In this document: positions 7,362 through 14,599 of the stretch, piece by piece
Numbering within the stretch: the first letter of the stretch is position 1
Layout of the letters: every line of letters begins with the position of its first letter
Source: Candidatus Avimuribaculum pullicola
GTDB lineage: Bacteria > Bacteroidota > Bacteroidia > Bacteroidales > Muribaculaceae
Reading direction: 5' to 3'
Length of the DNA: 32,502 bases
Assembly (NCBI GenBank): GCA_018716295.1
Contig: DVKC01000013.1
Coordinates: 1 to 32,502, forward strand
Notes under the pieces: model-generated
What the model saw: the letters and a program-made list of their open reading frames with translations, nothing else
Told to the model about the DNA's origin: nothing
The model's database searches: none
Position numbers and translations under genes: made by a program

Positions 7362-8507
7362 TCAATTAGCAAACACAGTATTAAATAATGAGCTTGCAAT
7401 TACATTGGCTAATCTTACGGGAACAGCATTGCCTAATTGGCGCATAGCTTCTGTCCATGACCCAGAAATAGGGTAATTGTCTGGGAATGTTTGAATCCTT
7501 TTTGCTTCGAGAACTGTGTAATAGCGCACTGTGCCATCGGGATATTTTATCATATTTTCCCCACCTGGAACACCATGTCCTCCTGCTTTAATAGTTTTGG
7601 ACGGCTGATCTATTTCGCTTCCTGTATGTCCTGCGTATTCTTTTGCACCTTTACGCAGTATGTGTTCATCATACATATTCCCTTGTTCCTGTTCATAAGG
7701 GTTTGGTAGCCCATCCAAAACATCGCGAACTGTTATCCAAGGATTTTTAGTAGGAGGAAACATTCCATATTGGAATTGTAGGCGTTCTCTTTGTTGGGAG
7801 AGTTGTGTCAAATCAAGCGATGAAGGGGAAATATTATGCTTTTCCCAGTACGTTCCTGTAACATATTTGTCCCATAACAGAGAATCTTCCGAATGCGTCC
7901 TTTCAGGAAAATTCCAAGAGATATTTAAATCATTCCTAATCCCGACAATAACAACGCGCTCTCTTTTTTGGGGAACTCCATAATCTGCCGCATTCAACAA
8001 TCTGAATGTGACATTATATTTTAAATCTTGGTATAAGTCTTCTGCGTGAATACGTTCTAAATCGGATAAATTTTGTTTCCAGTCTTTATTTTTCAAACAT
8101 ACTTGTGGATAGGTCAGTTGTAATATTATATATTTAAAATATTGAGCAAAAGACTGCCGCAAAAGACCTTTTACATTTTCAAAAATAAAAGTCTTGGGCA
8201 TAAGTTGCCGTATAGCTGAAATCGCGTATGGAAACATATCCCTCTCGTCTTCGTTGCCTTTGGCTTTCCCTCCTAAGGAAAAAGGCTGGCATGGAGGACC
8301 TCCAGCAATAATATCTATGTTACTGAATTGTGAGAATTGAAAGTTGCGTATATCAGTCTCAAATACAATTTCAGGAGGATAATTTTTACGTAAGGTCTTA
8401 CAAGCGTCAGCATTCCACTCCACAAGTGCTTGATGATGTGCTCCGGCAAGTTCAATACCTTTAGCCAAGCCACCCGCACCTGAGAATATCTCTAAACTAT
8501 TAATCAT
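7362..8507 (-). CDS. DNA (cytosine-5-)-methyltransferase of a type II restriction system
   Basis: A 381-residue C5-cytosine methyltransferase that should protect host DNA from the neighbouring endonuclease. All main motifs are seen in order: motif I IFSGAGGLAKGI (SAM binding, 8-13), motif IV GGPPCQPFS with the nucleophile Cys-73, motif VI FENVKGL (110-112), motif VIII QKRERV (180-185), a target-recognition region from about 190 to 310, and motif X RQLGNAVPVRLA near the end. It starts inside the last codons of the endonuclease gene (8-bp overlap), so the pair is translationally coupled. Base composition is clearly more AT-rich than the adjacent genes, consistent with acquisition. The recognition sequence is inferred only from the partner. 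Confidence 0.93.
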   Translation of the reverse strand: MINSLEIFSGAGGLAKGIELAGAHHQALVEWNADACKTLRKNYPPEIVFETDIRNFQFSQFSNIDIIAGGPPCQPFSLGGKAKGNEDERDMFPYAISAIRQLMPKTFIFENVKGLLRQSFAQYFKYIILQLTYPQVCLKNKDWKQNLSDLERIHAEDLYQDLKYNVTFRLLNAADYGVPQKRERVVIVGIRNDLNISWNFPERTHSEDSLLWDKYVTGTYWEKHNISPSSLDLTQLSQQRERLQFQYGMFPPTKNPWITVRDVLDGLPNPYEQEQGNMYDEHILRKGAKEYAGHTGSEIDQPSKTIKAGGHGVPGGENMIKYPDGTVRYYTVLEAKRIQTFPDNYPISGSWTEAMRQLGNAVPVRLANVIASSLFNTVFAN

Positions 8508-9138
8508 TTTTCCCCTCCATTAAATATCTGCGCACTTTGTTTTCCACATCAACCAATGTGGAAGCTTCTCCTTTGCACTTATAAGCCCATTGTCTGCCTG
8601 GATGCAAAATATCCCACTCGGATTTGGCTTGATTATATCGTCCTTTTCCAGGATTATGGTTGCCAAATCCATCTATTGAGCTATTCCATACTGGAGTGTA
8701 GTGGCGAATCAAGGCGGCTTCAACAGTTCCAATTAAATCACTTGCAGCATTTTCTAATATCATAAAGCGGCAATGAAAATCATTCAAATCAAGATTATTT
8801 GCTTGAACTATACTTTTTGTGTGGTCGCATAATCGTTGATATAGTTCGTATGAGTTATCGTGACTTGAGGCTTTCCTTGACTGCCGCCAACCTCGTGGTA
8901 CTGCTTTACCTATGTAAATAGGTTGTTTGAACTCTATGCGGTTCAGATTATAAAGTACCTGATAATAAGAACTCTTTCCGATATAATATAAAGCATAAAC
9001 TCCCGTACCGGTAAATTTTTCGGGAGGAGGTAATTTATGTACAGGAGTGCCGTTGAAAAATCTAATAGTGTCTTTTATGATTTCTTCAAAGGCAACCGAA
9101 TTATATACATGCTTCGACCTGTCAAATATATTATCCAT
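8500..9138 (-). CDS. Eco29kI-like GIY-YIG type II restriction endonuclease
   Basis: A 212-residue nuclease with the GIY-YIG core: GTGVYALYYIG (Tyr-48) and PIYIGKAVPRGWR (Tyr-75), Arg-102 and His-106 in YQRLCDHTKS, Glu-140 in GTVEAALI and Asn-152 in PVWN. These residues and spacings match, within one or two positions, the catalytic set I recall for R.Eco29kI (Y49, Y76, R104, H108, E142, N154), whose length is also about 214. Eco29kI cuts CCGCGG, so that specificity is plausible here but unproven. The endonuclease gene comes first and the methyltransferase second, as in Eco29kI. There is no controller gene. Confidence 0.88.
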   Translation of the reverse strand: MDNIFDRSKHVYNSVAFEEIIKDTIRFFNGTPVHKLPPPEKFTGTGVYALYYIGKSSYYQVLYNLNRIEFKQPIYIGKAVPRGWRQSRKASSHDNSYELYQRLCDHTKSIVQANNLDLNDFHCRFMILENAASDLIGTVEAALIRHYTPVWNSSIDGFGNHNPGKGRYNQAKSEWDILHPGRQWAYKCKGEASTLVDVENKVRRYLMEGKND

Positions 9139-9170
9139 ATCTTATGCTGCTTATATGATATAAATTCTTA

Positions 9171-9178
9171 CAAATATA
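9171..9178 (-). promoter_or_regulatory. -7 element for the restriction-modification genes
   Basis: Minus-strand TATATTTG (9178-9171) is a perfect TAnnTTTG match, 33 bases before the endonuclease start. No clear TTTG lies at the right upstream distance. A perfect 12-bp palindrome AAGTTTAAACTT at 9222-9233 lies about 44 bases further upstream and could be an operator. Confidence 0.5.
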
Positions 9179-9352
9179 CGGTTATTTTGTGAGAATGAAT
9201 GTCTGCATAACCGAATTTGTAAAGTTTAAACTTATTGGGTACATATTGCTATCAGTGGCAATATGATAAGTAACTTGACATTCAATGAAATGTTTTTTGG
9301 ACTTAGAATGATTGGCAGTTGTGGAATTCTATGATGTACACTCATTACTGGA

Positions 9353-9381
9353 GCGTGTTGTGGCGATTAGATGCGCTTGCC
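9353..9381. repeat. 3' end of the MATE gene, partner of the repeat at 7331-7358 (att-like, right)
   Basis: This 29-base segment holds the last codons and stop of the MATE gene plus 14 bases downstream. It is repeated in direct orientation, imperfectly, on the far side of the restriction-modification genes. The interval between (9139-9352) has no gene. It holds an 8-bp inverted repeat, CATATTGC/GCAATATG, at 9242-9265 and is AT-rich. Confidence 0.65.
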
Positions 9382-10698
9382 TTTCCAGTGGCCGCCGTAT
9401 AGGTAGGTGGCGCACAGCAGGGTGATGATTGCTCCATATACGTGTTCGGAAGTCCAGCACACGGCAACGCTGCATTTGAGCCAGCCGATGATGATGGCGC
9501 AATATGCCACATACACCACGAGTGTGCTCAATTCGAGCAGGAATGCCGTGCGTGTGTTGCCAGTGCCCGAAATCGACTGGAAGAACATCTGTGCCGGCAC
9601 GGTGAGCAGGTAGGATGAACAAAGCACCCACAGTGGGGCTACTGCGCCGCTAAGCACGTTGGGTATGTCGGTGTAAATGCCTAATATCAATTGTGGGAAC
9701 AGCGATAGCAGCAGAGCGATGGGCAGTACGAAACTGTAGCATAGCAGCGTGTGCTGCCATATCGTGGCCATGACGCACTCGCTTTTGCCAGCTCCGATGA
9801 TGTTGCTGACCAGCGAGCTGCATGTGGCAGCAAATGCCGCTACTATCATGAACATTAATCCCGATATGCTTCGTATCACATTGGTTATCGCCAACGCTTC
9901 TTTGCCAAGGTGCTCAATGAAGAGGAAAAATAGGAACCATGTGGATAGTGAAATGAAGCTTTGTATCATTGTCCAGAACGACACAGGGAATATCTTGCGC
10001 AGTGTGTCGATGTGGAAAGGTGACAGGTGTGCGAGTCCATATTTGCGGCAGTCGATGCGGCGCGAGGTGTAAATGATGAAGAATAGTAGCGACACGGCTT
10101 CGGACAGCGACGAGCCGAGTGCGGCTCCGCCTATTCCCATTGCGGGGAACCCGAATTTTCCGAAGATGAGGATATAGTTGAATACCACGTTTGACAGCAC
10201 CATCACCACAGAGTTGAGTGTGAGTGTCTTGGTCTGTGTGCTGCTGATGAAGAAAGCCCTGAACATAGCTGCCGGGAATGCAAAGAACAGTCCGTATATG
10301 CGCCATTGCATGTAGTCGCAAGCGGCGTGCAATATATCGGGGTCGGAAATCATGCTGCCAAGTATCGGGCGGGTGAATATTGTCGTGAGCGTGAAAGCGA
10401 TTGCGGCAAGTGCCACCAAGAAATAGATGCCATGGTAGAACACTTGTCCCATGCGGTGGTATTCCTGTTCTCCGTTGCGTCGTGCCATGATGATTTGCGC
10501 ACCGGTGCTGAACCCGAATCCAAGCATGAATATCACCACATAATAGACACCAGCAATGGCCGATGCTCCCAATTCCACTTCGCCCACATGCCCAAGGAAG
10601 GCCGTGTCGGTGACACCGATAAGCTGCTCCATAACGAGGCTTATCAGGCAGGGATATGCGATTTTCCAAATTTCCTTGTTTGTGTAAACAGTTCTCAT
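9367..10698 (-). CDS. MATE-family multidrug/cation antiporter
   Basis: A 443-residue integral membrane transporter expected to have 12 helices. It probably exports drugs or metabolites in exchange for sodium or protons. Family hallmarks are the N-terminal IWKIAYPCLISLVMEQLIGVTDTAFLGHVGEVELGASAIAG block and the repeat of the same pattern in the second half (FPVSFWTMIQSF, then AITNVIRSISGLMFM). PAMGIGGAALGSSLSEAVSLLFF is the usual helix 5-6 region. The C-terminus is short and basic (HWKGKRI). The last four codons are duplicated at 7331-7358. A good promoter lies just upstream. Substrate cannot be told from sequence. Confidence 0.92.
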   Translation of the reverse strand: MRTVYTNKEIWKIAYPCLISLVMEQLIGVTDTAFLGHVGEVELGASAIAGVYYVVIFMLGFGFSTGAQIIMARRNGEQEYHRMGQVFYHGIYFLVALAAIAFTLTTIFTRPILGSMISDPDILHAACDYMQWRIYGLFFAFPAAMFRAFFISSTQTKTLTLNSVVMVLSNVVFNYILIFGKFGFPAMGIGGAALGSSLSEAVSLLFFIIYTSRRIDCRKYGLAHLSPFHIDTLRKIFPVSFWTMIQSFISLSTWFLFFLFIEHLGKEALAITNVIRSISGLMFMIVAAFAATCSSLVSNIIGAGKSECVMATIWQHTLLCYSFVLPIALLLSLFPQLILGIYTDIPNVLSGAVAPLWVLCSSYLLTVPAQMFFQSISGTGNTRTAFLLELSTLVVYVAYCAIIIGWLKCSVAVCWTSEHVYGAIITLLCATYLYGGHWKGKRI

Positions 10699-10729
10699 AT
10701 AGTCATACAGTCAGAAAATTTCCAGTCGG

Positions 10730-10761
10730 CAAAATTAGCTAAAGTAAAGATGTGATGCAAA
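10730..10761 (-). promoter_or_regulatory. promoter of the MATE gene
   Basis: Minus-strand TTTG (10761-10758), 20 bases, then TAATTTTG (10737-10730). This is a near-consensus Bacteroidetes promoter 31 bases before the start codon. Confidence 0.6.
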
Positions 10762-10954
10762 AAGTGGTGTGGATTTTTACCGTTATTTCGACCACTACCA
10801 GATTGGCTGGTGTGGTGCGGCATCAAGAAACCGGCCTGTTGTTACAATTATTGTAATATCATATTATGTAATTACATTTTTTGTGCTAAGCTATGCATTG
10901 GTGCGGGAGTGGATATATATCGTTTCTGCGTCGTTTTACCTTGGTATTTTATAA

Positions 10955-11137
10955 TATATAAAATATATTGGGGTGGAAACGCCTTTTGTGTTTGGCTACC
11001 ACATATCATCCACTACGTCAATTGCTCGGTCGAAAGCGGCTCTTGTCAAGAATGATATATTAGACAAGCAAGCTGGTAAATATTCGTTTCAGGATCCGTA
11101 TGCTTATTGGTTGAAGACGCAATATTTTGCGCGGTGA
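10955..11137 (+). pseudogene. remnant of the C-terminal end of an archaeal-type ATPase (COG1672-like)
   Basis: An open frame with no usable start, flanked upstream by an in-frame stop at 10952-10954, encodes about 60 residues. The readable part is TPFVFGYHISSTTSIARSKAALVKNDILD, KYSFQDPYAYWLKTQYF and a stop. This is the shape of the winged-helix C-terminus of mobile AAA ATPases of the PF01637/COG1672 group (a Ser-rich helix, a helix with AL-K-I, then FxDPxxxxWLK-xYF). The P-loop part is absent. The rest of the 439-base gap from 10699 holds only the MATE promoter and a doubtful 61-codon hydrophobic frame (GTG 10769 to TAA 10954). The fragment ends exactly where the beta-lactamase gene ends on the other strand. 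Confidence 0.45.
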
Positions 11138-12028
11138 CTAATTTCCCACGATGTAATCAAATACTATTGACGATATGAGGGCGATGGTGCGTTCGTTCTC
11201 GGCATAGCTTTCGTATGAATTCTTGATGAACACTGCAAGTGCGTAACTGCGCCCATCGGGCATTTTCACATGTGCGACATCGTTGATTGCTGTCCATTTG
11301 CCGTTGGTGTCGCAATCGCTTGTGCCTGTCTTGTGCATGATGATGGCTGCCTCGCAGTCTATTCCCTTGGGAATGCGTTCGGTGCCAGTGTGGCAACCAG
11401 CAAGAGTGTTTCTCACGAATTGCAGTTGCGGGGTGTCGGCAAATGCGCCGTCTTGCAACCGGTCGATTAGGCGTGCTGCTTCAAGCGGTGTGGTGTAGTT
11501 GGCGCGGCATAGTGCAGTGTCGCGGTGCATGTCGTCTTCGGTAGCTGTGATTGCGAAGTCGTGTATCTTGCCGTAATTGCGTATGTAGCTATCGGTGGCA
11601 ATAGGGCCGCCCGACAGGTTGAAAAGTATGTCGCAAGCATTGTTGTCGCTCAATTGCAACGAGTATCTGAGCAGCTCCCCGATGGTGATGCTGGCCGTGC
11701 CCTCGGGGATAGAATCGCGCAGCGGGCTGTATGTGTCGGGCTTCAAGTCGTTTTTCTCCACTTTTATGTAGTGGTCGATACTCCACCCATTATGGTGTAA
11801 GAAGTGGGCCAAATATATCGCCTGGTGCAATTTCATCACGCTCATGAGCGGGTAGTGTTGCTCGTTGTTGATTGTCACGGTGTCGCCATTGCCAGTTATG
11901 ACGGCTATGCCGACGGTGGCATTCAGTCCGTTAATAGCATCGTTAAGGCGTTGCTTTAATGCATGACTATCTGCTGCCACGGCGTATGCCGCAGCTATTA
12001 TGCTCATCACAAGCAATATGATCCTCAT
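11138..12028 (-). CDS. class A serine beta-lactamase (PER/CfxA-like subclass)
   Basis: A 296-residue periplasmic enzyme likely to hydrolyse beta-lactams. A signal peptide (MRIILLVMSIIAAAYAVAA) fixes the start at 12028. The frame is open further upstream, but that part overlaps the response-regulator gene in another frame. Catalytic motifs are complete: SVMK (Ser-63/Lys-66, standing for S70/K73), SDN at 127-129, the omega-loop Glu-164 in ATEDDMHRD, and HKTGTS with Lys-233. The TExxMHxD form of the omega loop and the extended spacing resemble the Bacteroidetes CfxA/CblA/CepA and PER/VEB enzymes rather than TEM. It lies 26 bases downstream of the receiver-domain gene and is probably co-transcribed with it. 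Confidence 0.92.
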   Translation of the reverse strand: MRIILLVMSIIAAAYAVAADSHALKQRLNDAINGLNATVGIAVITGNGDTVTINNEQHYPLMSVMKLHQAIYLAHFLHHNGWSIDHYIKVEKNDLKPDTYSPLRDSIPEGTASITIGELLRYSLQLSDNNACDILFNLSGGPIATDSYIRNYGKIHDFAITATEDDMHRDTALCRANYTTPLEAARLIDRLQDGAFADTPQLQFVRNTLAGCHTGTERIPKGIDCEAAIIMHKTGTSDCDTNGKWTAINDVAHVKMPDGRSYALAVFIKNSYESYAENERTIALISSIVFDYIVGN

Positions 12029-12054
12029 GCCAGAAGTGGCGATGGGCTGAAGTC

Positions 12055-12423
12055 TTAGAATTCGGTGCCAGTCCACTTTTGGACGAGTTCGAGCAAGTCG
12101 CTTTTGCGAATGGGTTTTGCTATGAAGTCGTTGCAACCAGCGGCGAGTGCGCGTTCGCGGTCGCTGTCAAATGCGTTGGCAGTCAATGCCACGATTGGGA
12201 TGTCGGGCTCGATTTTCCTGATTTCGGTAGTTGCTTCCAATCCATCCATTATAGGCATTCTGATATCCATCAAAATCAGGTCGTTACCGCCTTTCTTTAC
12301 AGCACTCACTGCCTCCATGCCGTTTACGGCTCGCACGATATTGGCATACTTCTTCAAAATCGCATTTACGAGCAAGAAGTTGCTATCGTTATCTTCTGCC
12401 ACTAATACAGTAGGTTTTGACAT
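12055..12423 (-). CDS. stand-alone receiver-domain response regulator
   Basis: A 122-residue protein consisting of one CheY-like receiver domain and no output domain. Acidic pocket Glu-10/Asp-11 (VAEDND), phospho-acceptor Asp-53 in LILMDIRMPIMDG, Thr-81 in ALTANAF and Lys-103 in FIAKPI are all present, so it should be phosphorylatable. The sequence resembles receivers of hybrid histidine kinases more than DNA-binding regulators. No kinase gene is in the window. The beta-lactamase gene follows in the same direction. Function through protein contact is expected, and the partner is unknown. Confidence 0.9.
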   Translation of the reverse strand: MSKPTVLVAEDNDSNFLLVNAILKKYANIVRAVNGMEAVSAVKKGGNDLILMDIRMPIMDGLEATTEIRKIEPDIPIVALTANAFDSDRERALAAGCNDFIAKPIRKSDLLELVQKWTGTEF

Positions 12424-12458
12424 AACTTTATACTATTTTTTTACTGGTAAATTATTTA

Positions 12459-12466
12459 CAAAGTTA
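12459..12466 (-). promoter_or_regulatory. -7 element for the receiver/beta-lactamase unit
   Basis: Minus-strand TAACTTTG (12466-12459) matches TAnnTTTG, 36 bases before the receiver-gene start. The -33 region is weak. The 321-base gap 12424-12744 also holds the rimP promoter and leader hairpin. I see no gene in it. Confidence 0.45.
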
Positions 12467-12615
12467 ATTCTTTTAATATTTACGACATGTTAAACTCAAT
12501 TAAAAATTTTGCTGTGCTGTATTTTGCTAATGCGGGCAACTGTGATAAATATATTTAAACTAATATAAATAATCTTATATTTTCTGTTTCGTGTGTTGCG
12601 TTTTCTATAACAAGG

Positions 12616-12646
12616 TTGCAAATATGGCGGCAAATGAGTAACTTTG
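12616..12646 (+). promoter_or_regulatory. promoter of the rimP-nusA-infB operon
   Basis: TTG at 12616-12618, 20 bases, then TAACTTTG at 12639-12646. It is followed by a roughly 90-base leader before the rimP ATG. Confidence 0.6.
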
Positions 12647-12676
12647 CAGCAAGGAAACTTGAAGTTTACTGATAAG

Positions 12677-12707
12677 GAGGGGGCAGGCGTAGCTCCCTCA
12701 TTTTTTT
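12677..12707 (+). terminator. terminator-like attenuator in the rimP-nusA-infB leader
   Basis: Bases 12677-12684 pair with 12692-12699 (eight pairs, one G-T) around a 7-base loop and are followed by A and seven Ts (12701-12707). It lies between the operon promoter and rimP, and the upstream gene reads the other way, so it can act only on this operon's own transcript. Confidence 0.6.
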
Positions 12708-12744
12708 AGTAGCAAAGAATCGAAATACTGGTTTATAATTTTAT

Positions 12745-13209
12745 ATGATAGATAAGACGGCCTTGGAAAAAGTAGTCGCCGTTGCCTTGGAGGGCAGCGA
12801 CATATTTATTGTTTCGACCGAAGTTTCGGCCGATAATCGCATCGTAGTGGAAATCGAACGCCACTCGGGCAATGTCACTATTGACGACTGCGTGAAAATC
12901 AACAATCTGGTCGAGGCCAATTTTGACCGTGACAAGGAGGATTATGAACTTGAGGTCGGCTCGGCTGGACTTACGTCACCTTTCAAGGTGAAGGCCCAGT
13001 ATGACAAGAATTGCGGCAACCAGGTGGAAGTGCTCACAAGCGATGGGCGCAAGTTGCGTGGCACATTGAAGTGTGCCGGCGACACGAGTTTCACCTTGGC
13101 CGTAGCCAAGAAAGTGAAACCCGAGGGAGCTAAACGTCCTGTAATGGTGGAAGAGGAGCTAACCCTGGGCTATAATGAAGTGAAATATACAAAAAACATC
13201 ATAGACTAA
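12745..13209 (+). CDS. rimP: ribosome maturation factor RimP
   Basis: A 154-residue factor for late assembly of the 30S subunit. The N-terminal half has the family pattern EIERHSGNVTIDDCVKINNLVEANFDRDKEDYELEVGSAGLTSPFKV, with VGSAGLTSPF matching the RimP EVSSPGLDRPL region. The C-terminal half forms the SH3-like barrel (GRKLRGTLKCAGDTSFTLAV). It is the first gene of the conserved rimP-nusA-infB order, which supports the call. nusA starts 14 bases after its stop. Confidence 0.93.
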   Translation: MIDKTALEKVVAVALEGSDIFIVSTEVSADNRIVVEIERHSGNVTIDDCVKINNLVEANFDRDKEDYELEVGSAGLTSPFKVKAQYDKNCGNQVEVLTSDGRKLRGTLKCAGDTSFTLAVAKKVKPEGAKRPVMVEEELTLGYNEVKYTKNIID

Positions 13210-13223
13210 CGCACACATAAAAC

Positions 13224-14486
13224 ATGGCAAAGAAAGAGGAAACAGTTGACATGGTGGACCGCTTCTCGGAATTCAAGGAGCTAAGGAACATCGACAAGAC
13301 TACAATGATAAGCGTGCTGGAAGAGTCATTCCGCAGCGTCATCGCCAAGATGTTTGGCAGTGACGAGAATTTCGATGTAATCATGAACCCCGACAAAGGC
13401 GACTGCGAGATATATCAAAATCTTGAAATTGTGCCTGACGGGGAAGTTACCGATCCCGTCAAGCAAATCAGCCTGAGCGATGCACGCAATGATGCCGACA
13501 ACCCCGACCCTGATTGCGAGGTGGGCGAGGAACACACCAAGAAGATTGACTTTGCCAAGTTTGGCCGCCGTGCGATACTCAACTTGCGGCAGACGCTCGC
13601 CAGCAAGATTCTTGACTTGCAGAAAGATGCTATCTATACCAAGTTCAAGGAAATGGAGGGCGAACTTGTCACTGGCGAAGTTTACCAGATGTGGAAAAAG
13701 GAAATTTTGCTGCTTGATGACGACAAAAACGAACTGTTGTTGCCTAAAGACCAGCAAATACCCACCGATTACTACCGCAAGGGCGACACTGTGAAAGCTG
13801 TCATTCATAACGTTGACAACAAGAATAACAATCCGAAGATTACCGTTTCGCGTACGAGCGACATGTTCTTGCGCCGTCTTTTCGAACTTGAAGTGCCTGA
13901 AATCCACGACGGTCTGATATTGATACGTGCCGTGGCTCGCATACCGGGAGAGCGGGCAAAGATTGCCGTCGAGTCGTATGACGACCGCATCGACCCAGTG
14001 GGAGCATGTGTGGGCGTGAAAGGCGCACGCATACATGGCATAGTGCGTGAGTTGCGTAACGAAAATATCGACGTAATCAACTACACCAATAACCCGTCGC
14101 TGTTCATACAGCGAGCCTTGAGCCCTGCCAAAATTTCGTCGATACGTATCGACGAGGAGAACAAGCATGCCGAGGTGTTCCTCAAGCCCGAGGAAGTGTC
14201 GCTTGCAATCGGTAAGGGTGGCTTGAACATACGCCTTGCAACGATGCTCACCGGATATGACATCGATGTATATCGCGACCTTGAGGACAGCGAGGAAGAC
14301 ATCTATCTCGACGAGTTCAAGGATGAAATCGACGCATGGGTGATAGAAGCTCTCAAGGACATGGGGTGTGTAACTGCCAAGTCGGTGCTTAACACGCCGC
14401 GCGAAGAACTCATCGAAAAGGCCGACCTCGAAGAAGACACCGTTGATAATGTTATCAAGGTGTTGAAGGCCGAGTTTGAAAATTGA
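13224..14486 (+). CDS. nusA: transcription elongation/termination factor NusA
   Basis: A 420-residue RNA polymerase-binding factor that modulates pausing, termination and antitermination. The N-terminal domain is about 1-135 and an S1 domain is about 140-205 (ELVTGEVYQMWKKEILL, then KGDTVKAVIHNVD). Two KH domains follow, with PGERAKIAVESYDDRIDPVGACVGVKGARIHGIVREL and the second GxxG in LAIGKGGLNIRLATMLTG. The tail carries one helix-hairpin-like segment (VIEALKDMGCVTAKSVLNTPREELIEKADLEEDT) in place of the E. coli acidic repeats. Position in the operon is classical. A leader attenuator upstream of rimP suggests autogenous control. Confidence 0.95.
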   Translation: MAKKEETVDMVDRFSEFKELRNIDKTTMISVLEESFRSVIAKMFGSDENFDVIMNPDKGDCEIYQNLEIVPDGEVTDPVKQISLSDARNDADNPDPDCEVGEEHTKKIDFAKFGRRAILNLRQTLASKILDLQKDAIYTKFKEMEGELVTGEVYQMWKKEILLLDDDKNELLLPKDQQIPTDYYRKGDTVKAVIHNVDNKNNNPKITVSRTSDMFLRRLFELEVPEIHDGLILIRAVARIPGERAKIAVESYDDRIDPVGACVGVKGARIHGIVRELRNENIDVINYTNNPSLFIQRALSPAKISSIRIDEENKHAEVFLKPEEVSLAIGKGGLNIRLATMLTGYDIDVYRDLEDSEEDIYLDEFKDEIDAWVIEALKDMGCVTAKSVLNTPREELIEKADLEEDTVDNVIKVLKAEFEN

Positions 14487-14503
14487 TTTTGTTCCGGGCT
14501 AAA

Positions 14504-14544
14504 GGTAGGGAGGCACAGCCTCCCGCTACCTGTGGCTATCCACA
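14504..14544 (+). promoter_or_regulatory. two stable hairpins between nusA and infB
   Basis: GGTAG GGAGGC (14504-14514) pairs with GCCTCC C CTACC (14518-14530) around ACA, with a two-base bulge. A second stem TGTGG/CCACA (14531-14544) follows at once. There is no T run, so processing, pausing or attenuation of infB seems likelier than plain termination. The gap is 113 bases. Confidence 0.5.
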
Positions 14545-14599
14545 ATGTGACATTTTCCACCTCGCTTCATCTCGTTAACAAGTTTTTTAATAATCGTAT

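Noticed and set aside
7362..9138. Strong depletion of CCGCGG in the window as proof of specificity
   Set aside because: Two sites seen by eye against roughly five or six expected from base composition is too weak in 32 kb.
9242..9265. 8-bp inverted repeat as terminator of the MATE gene
   Set aside because: It is over 100 bases past the stop, AT-rich and has no T run on the minus strand.
10769..10954. 61-codon hydrophobic frame with GTG start
   Set aside because: It overlaps the start of the MATE promoter region, lacks its own promoter and ends in a stop directly before the ATPase relic. It is kept only as a remark.
13326..14168. 280-codon minus-strand frame inside nusA
   Set aside because: It is antisense to NusA, with no motif and no start context.
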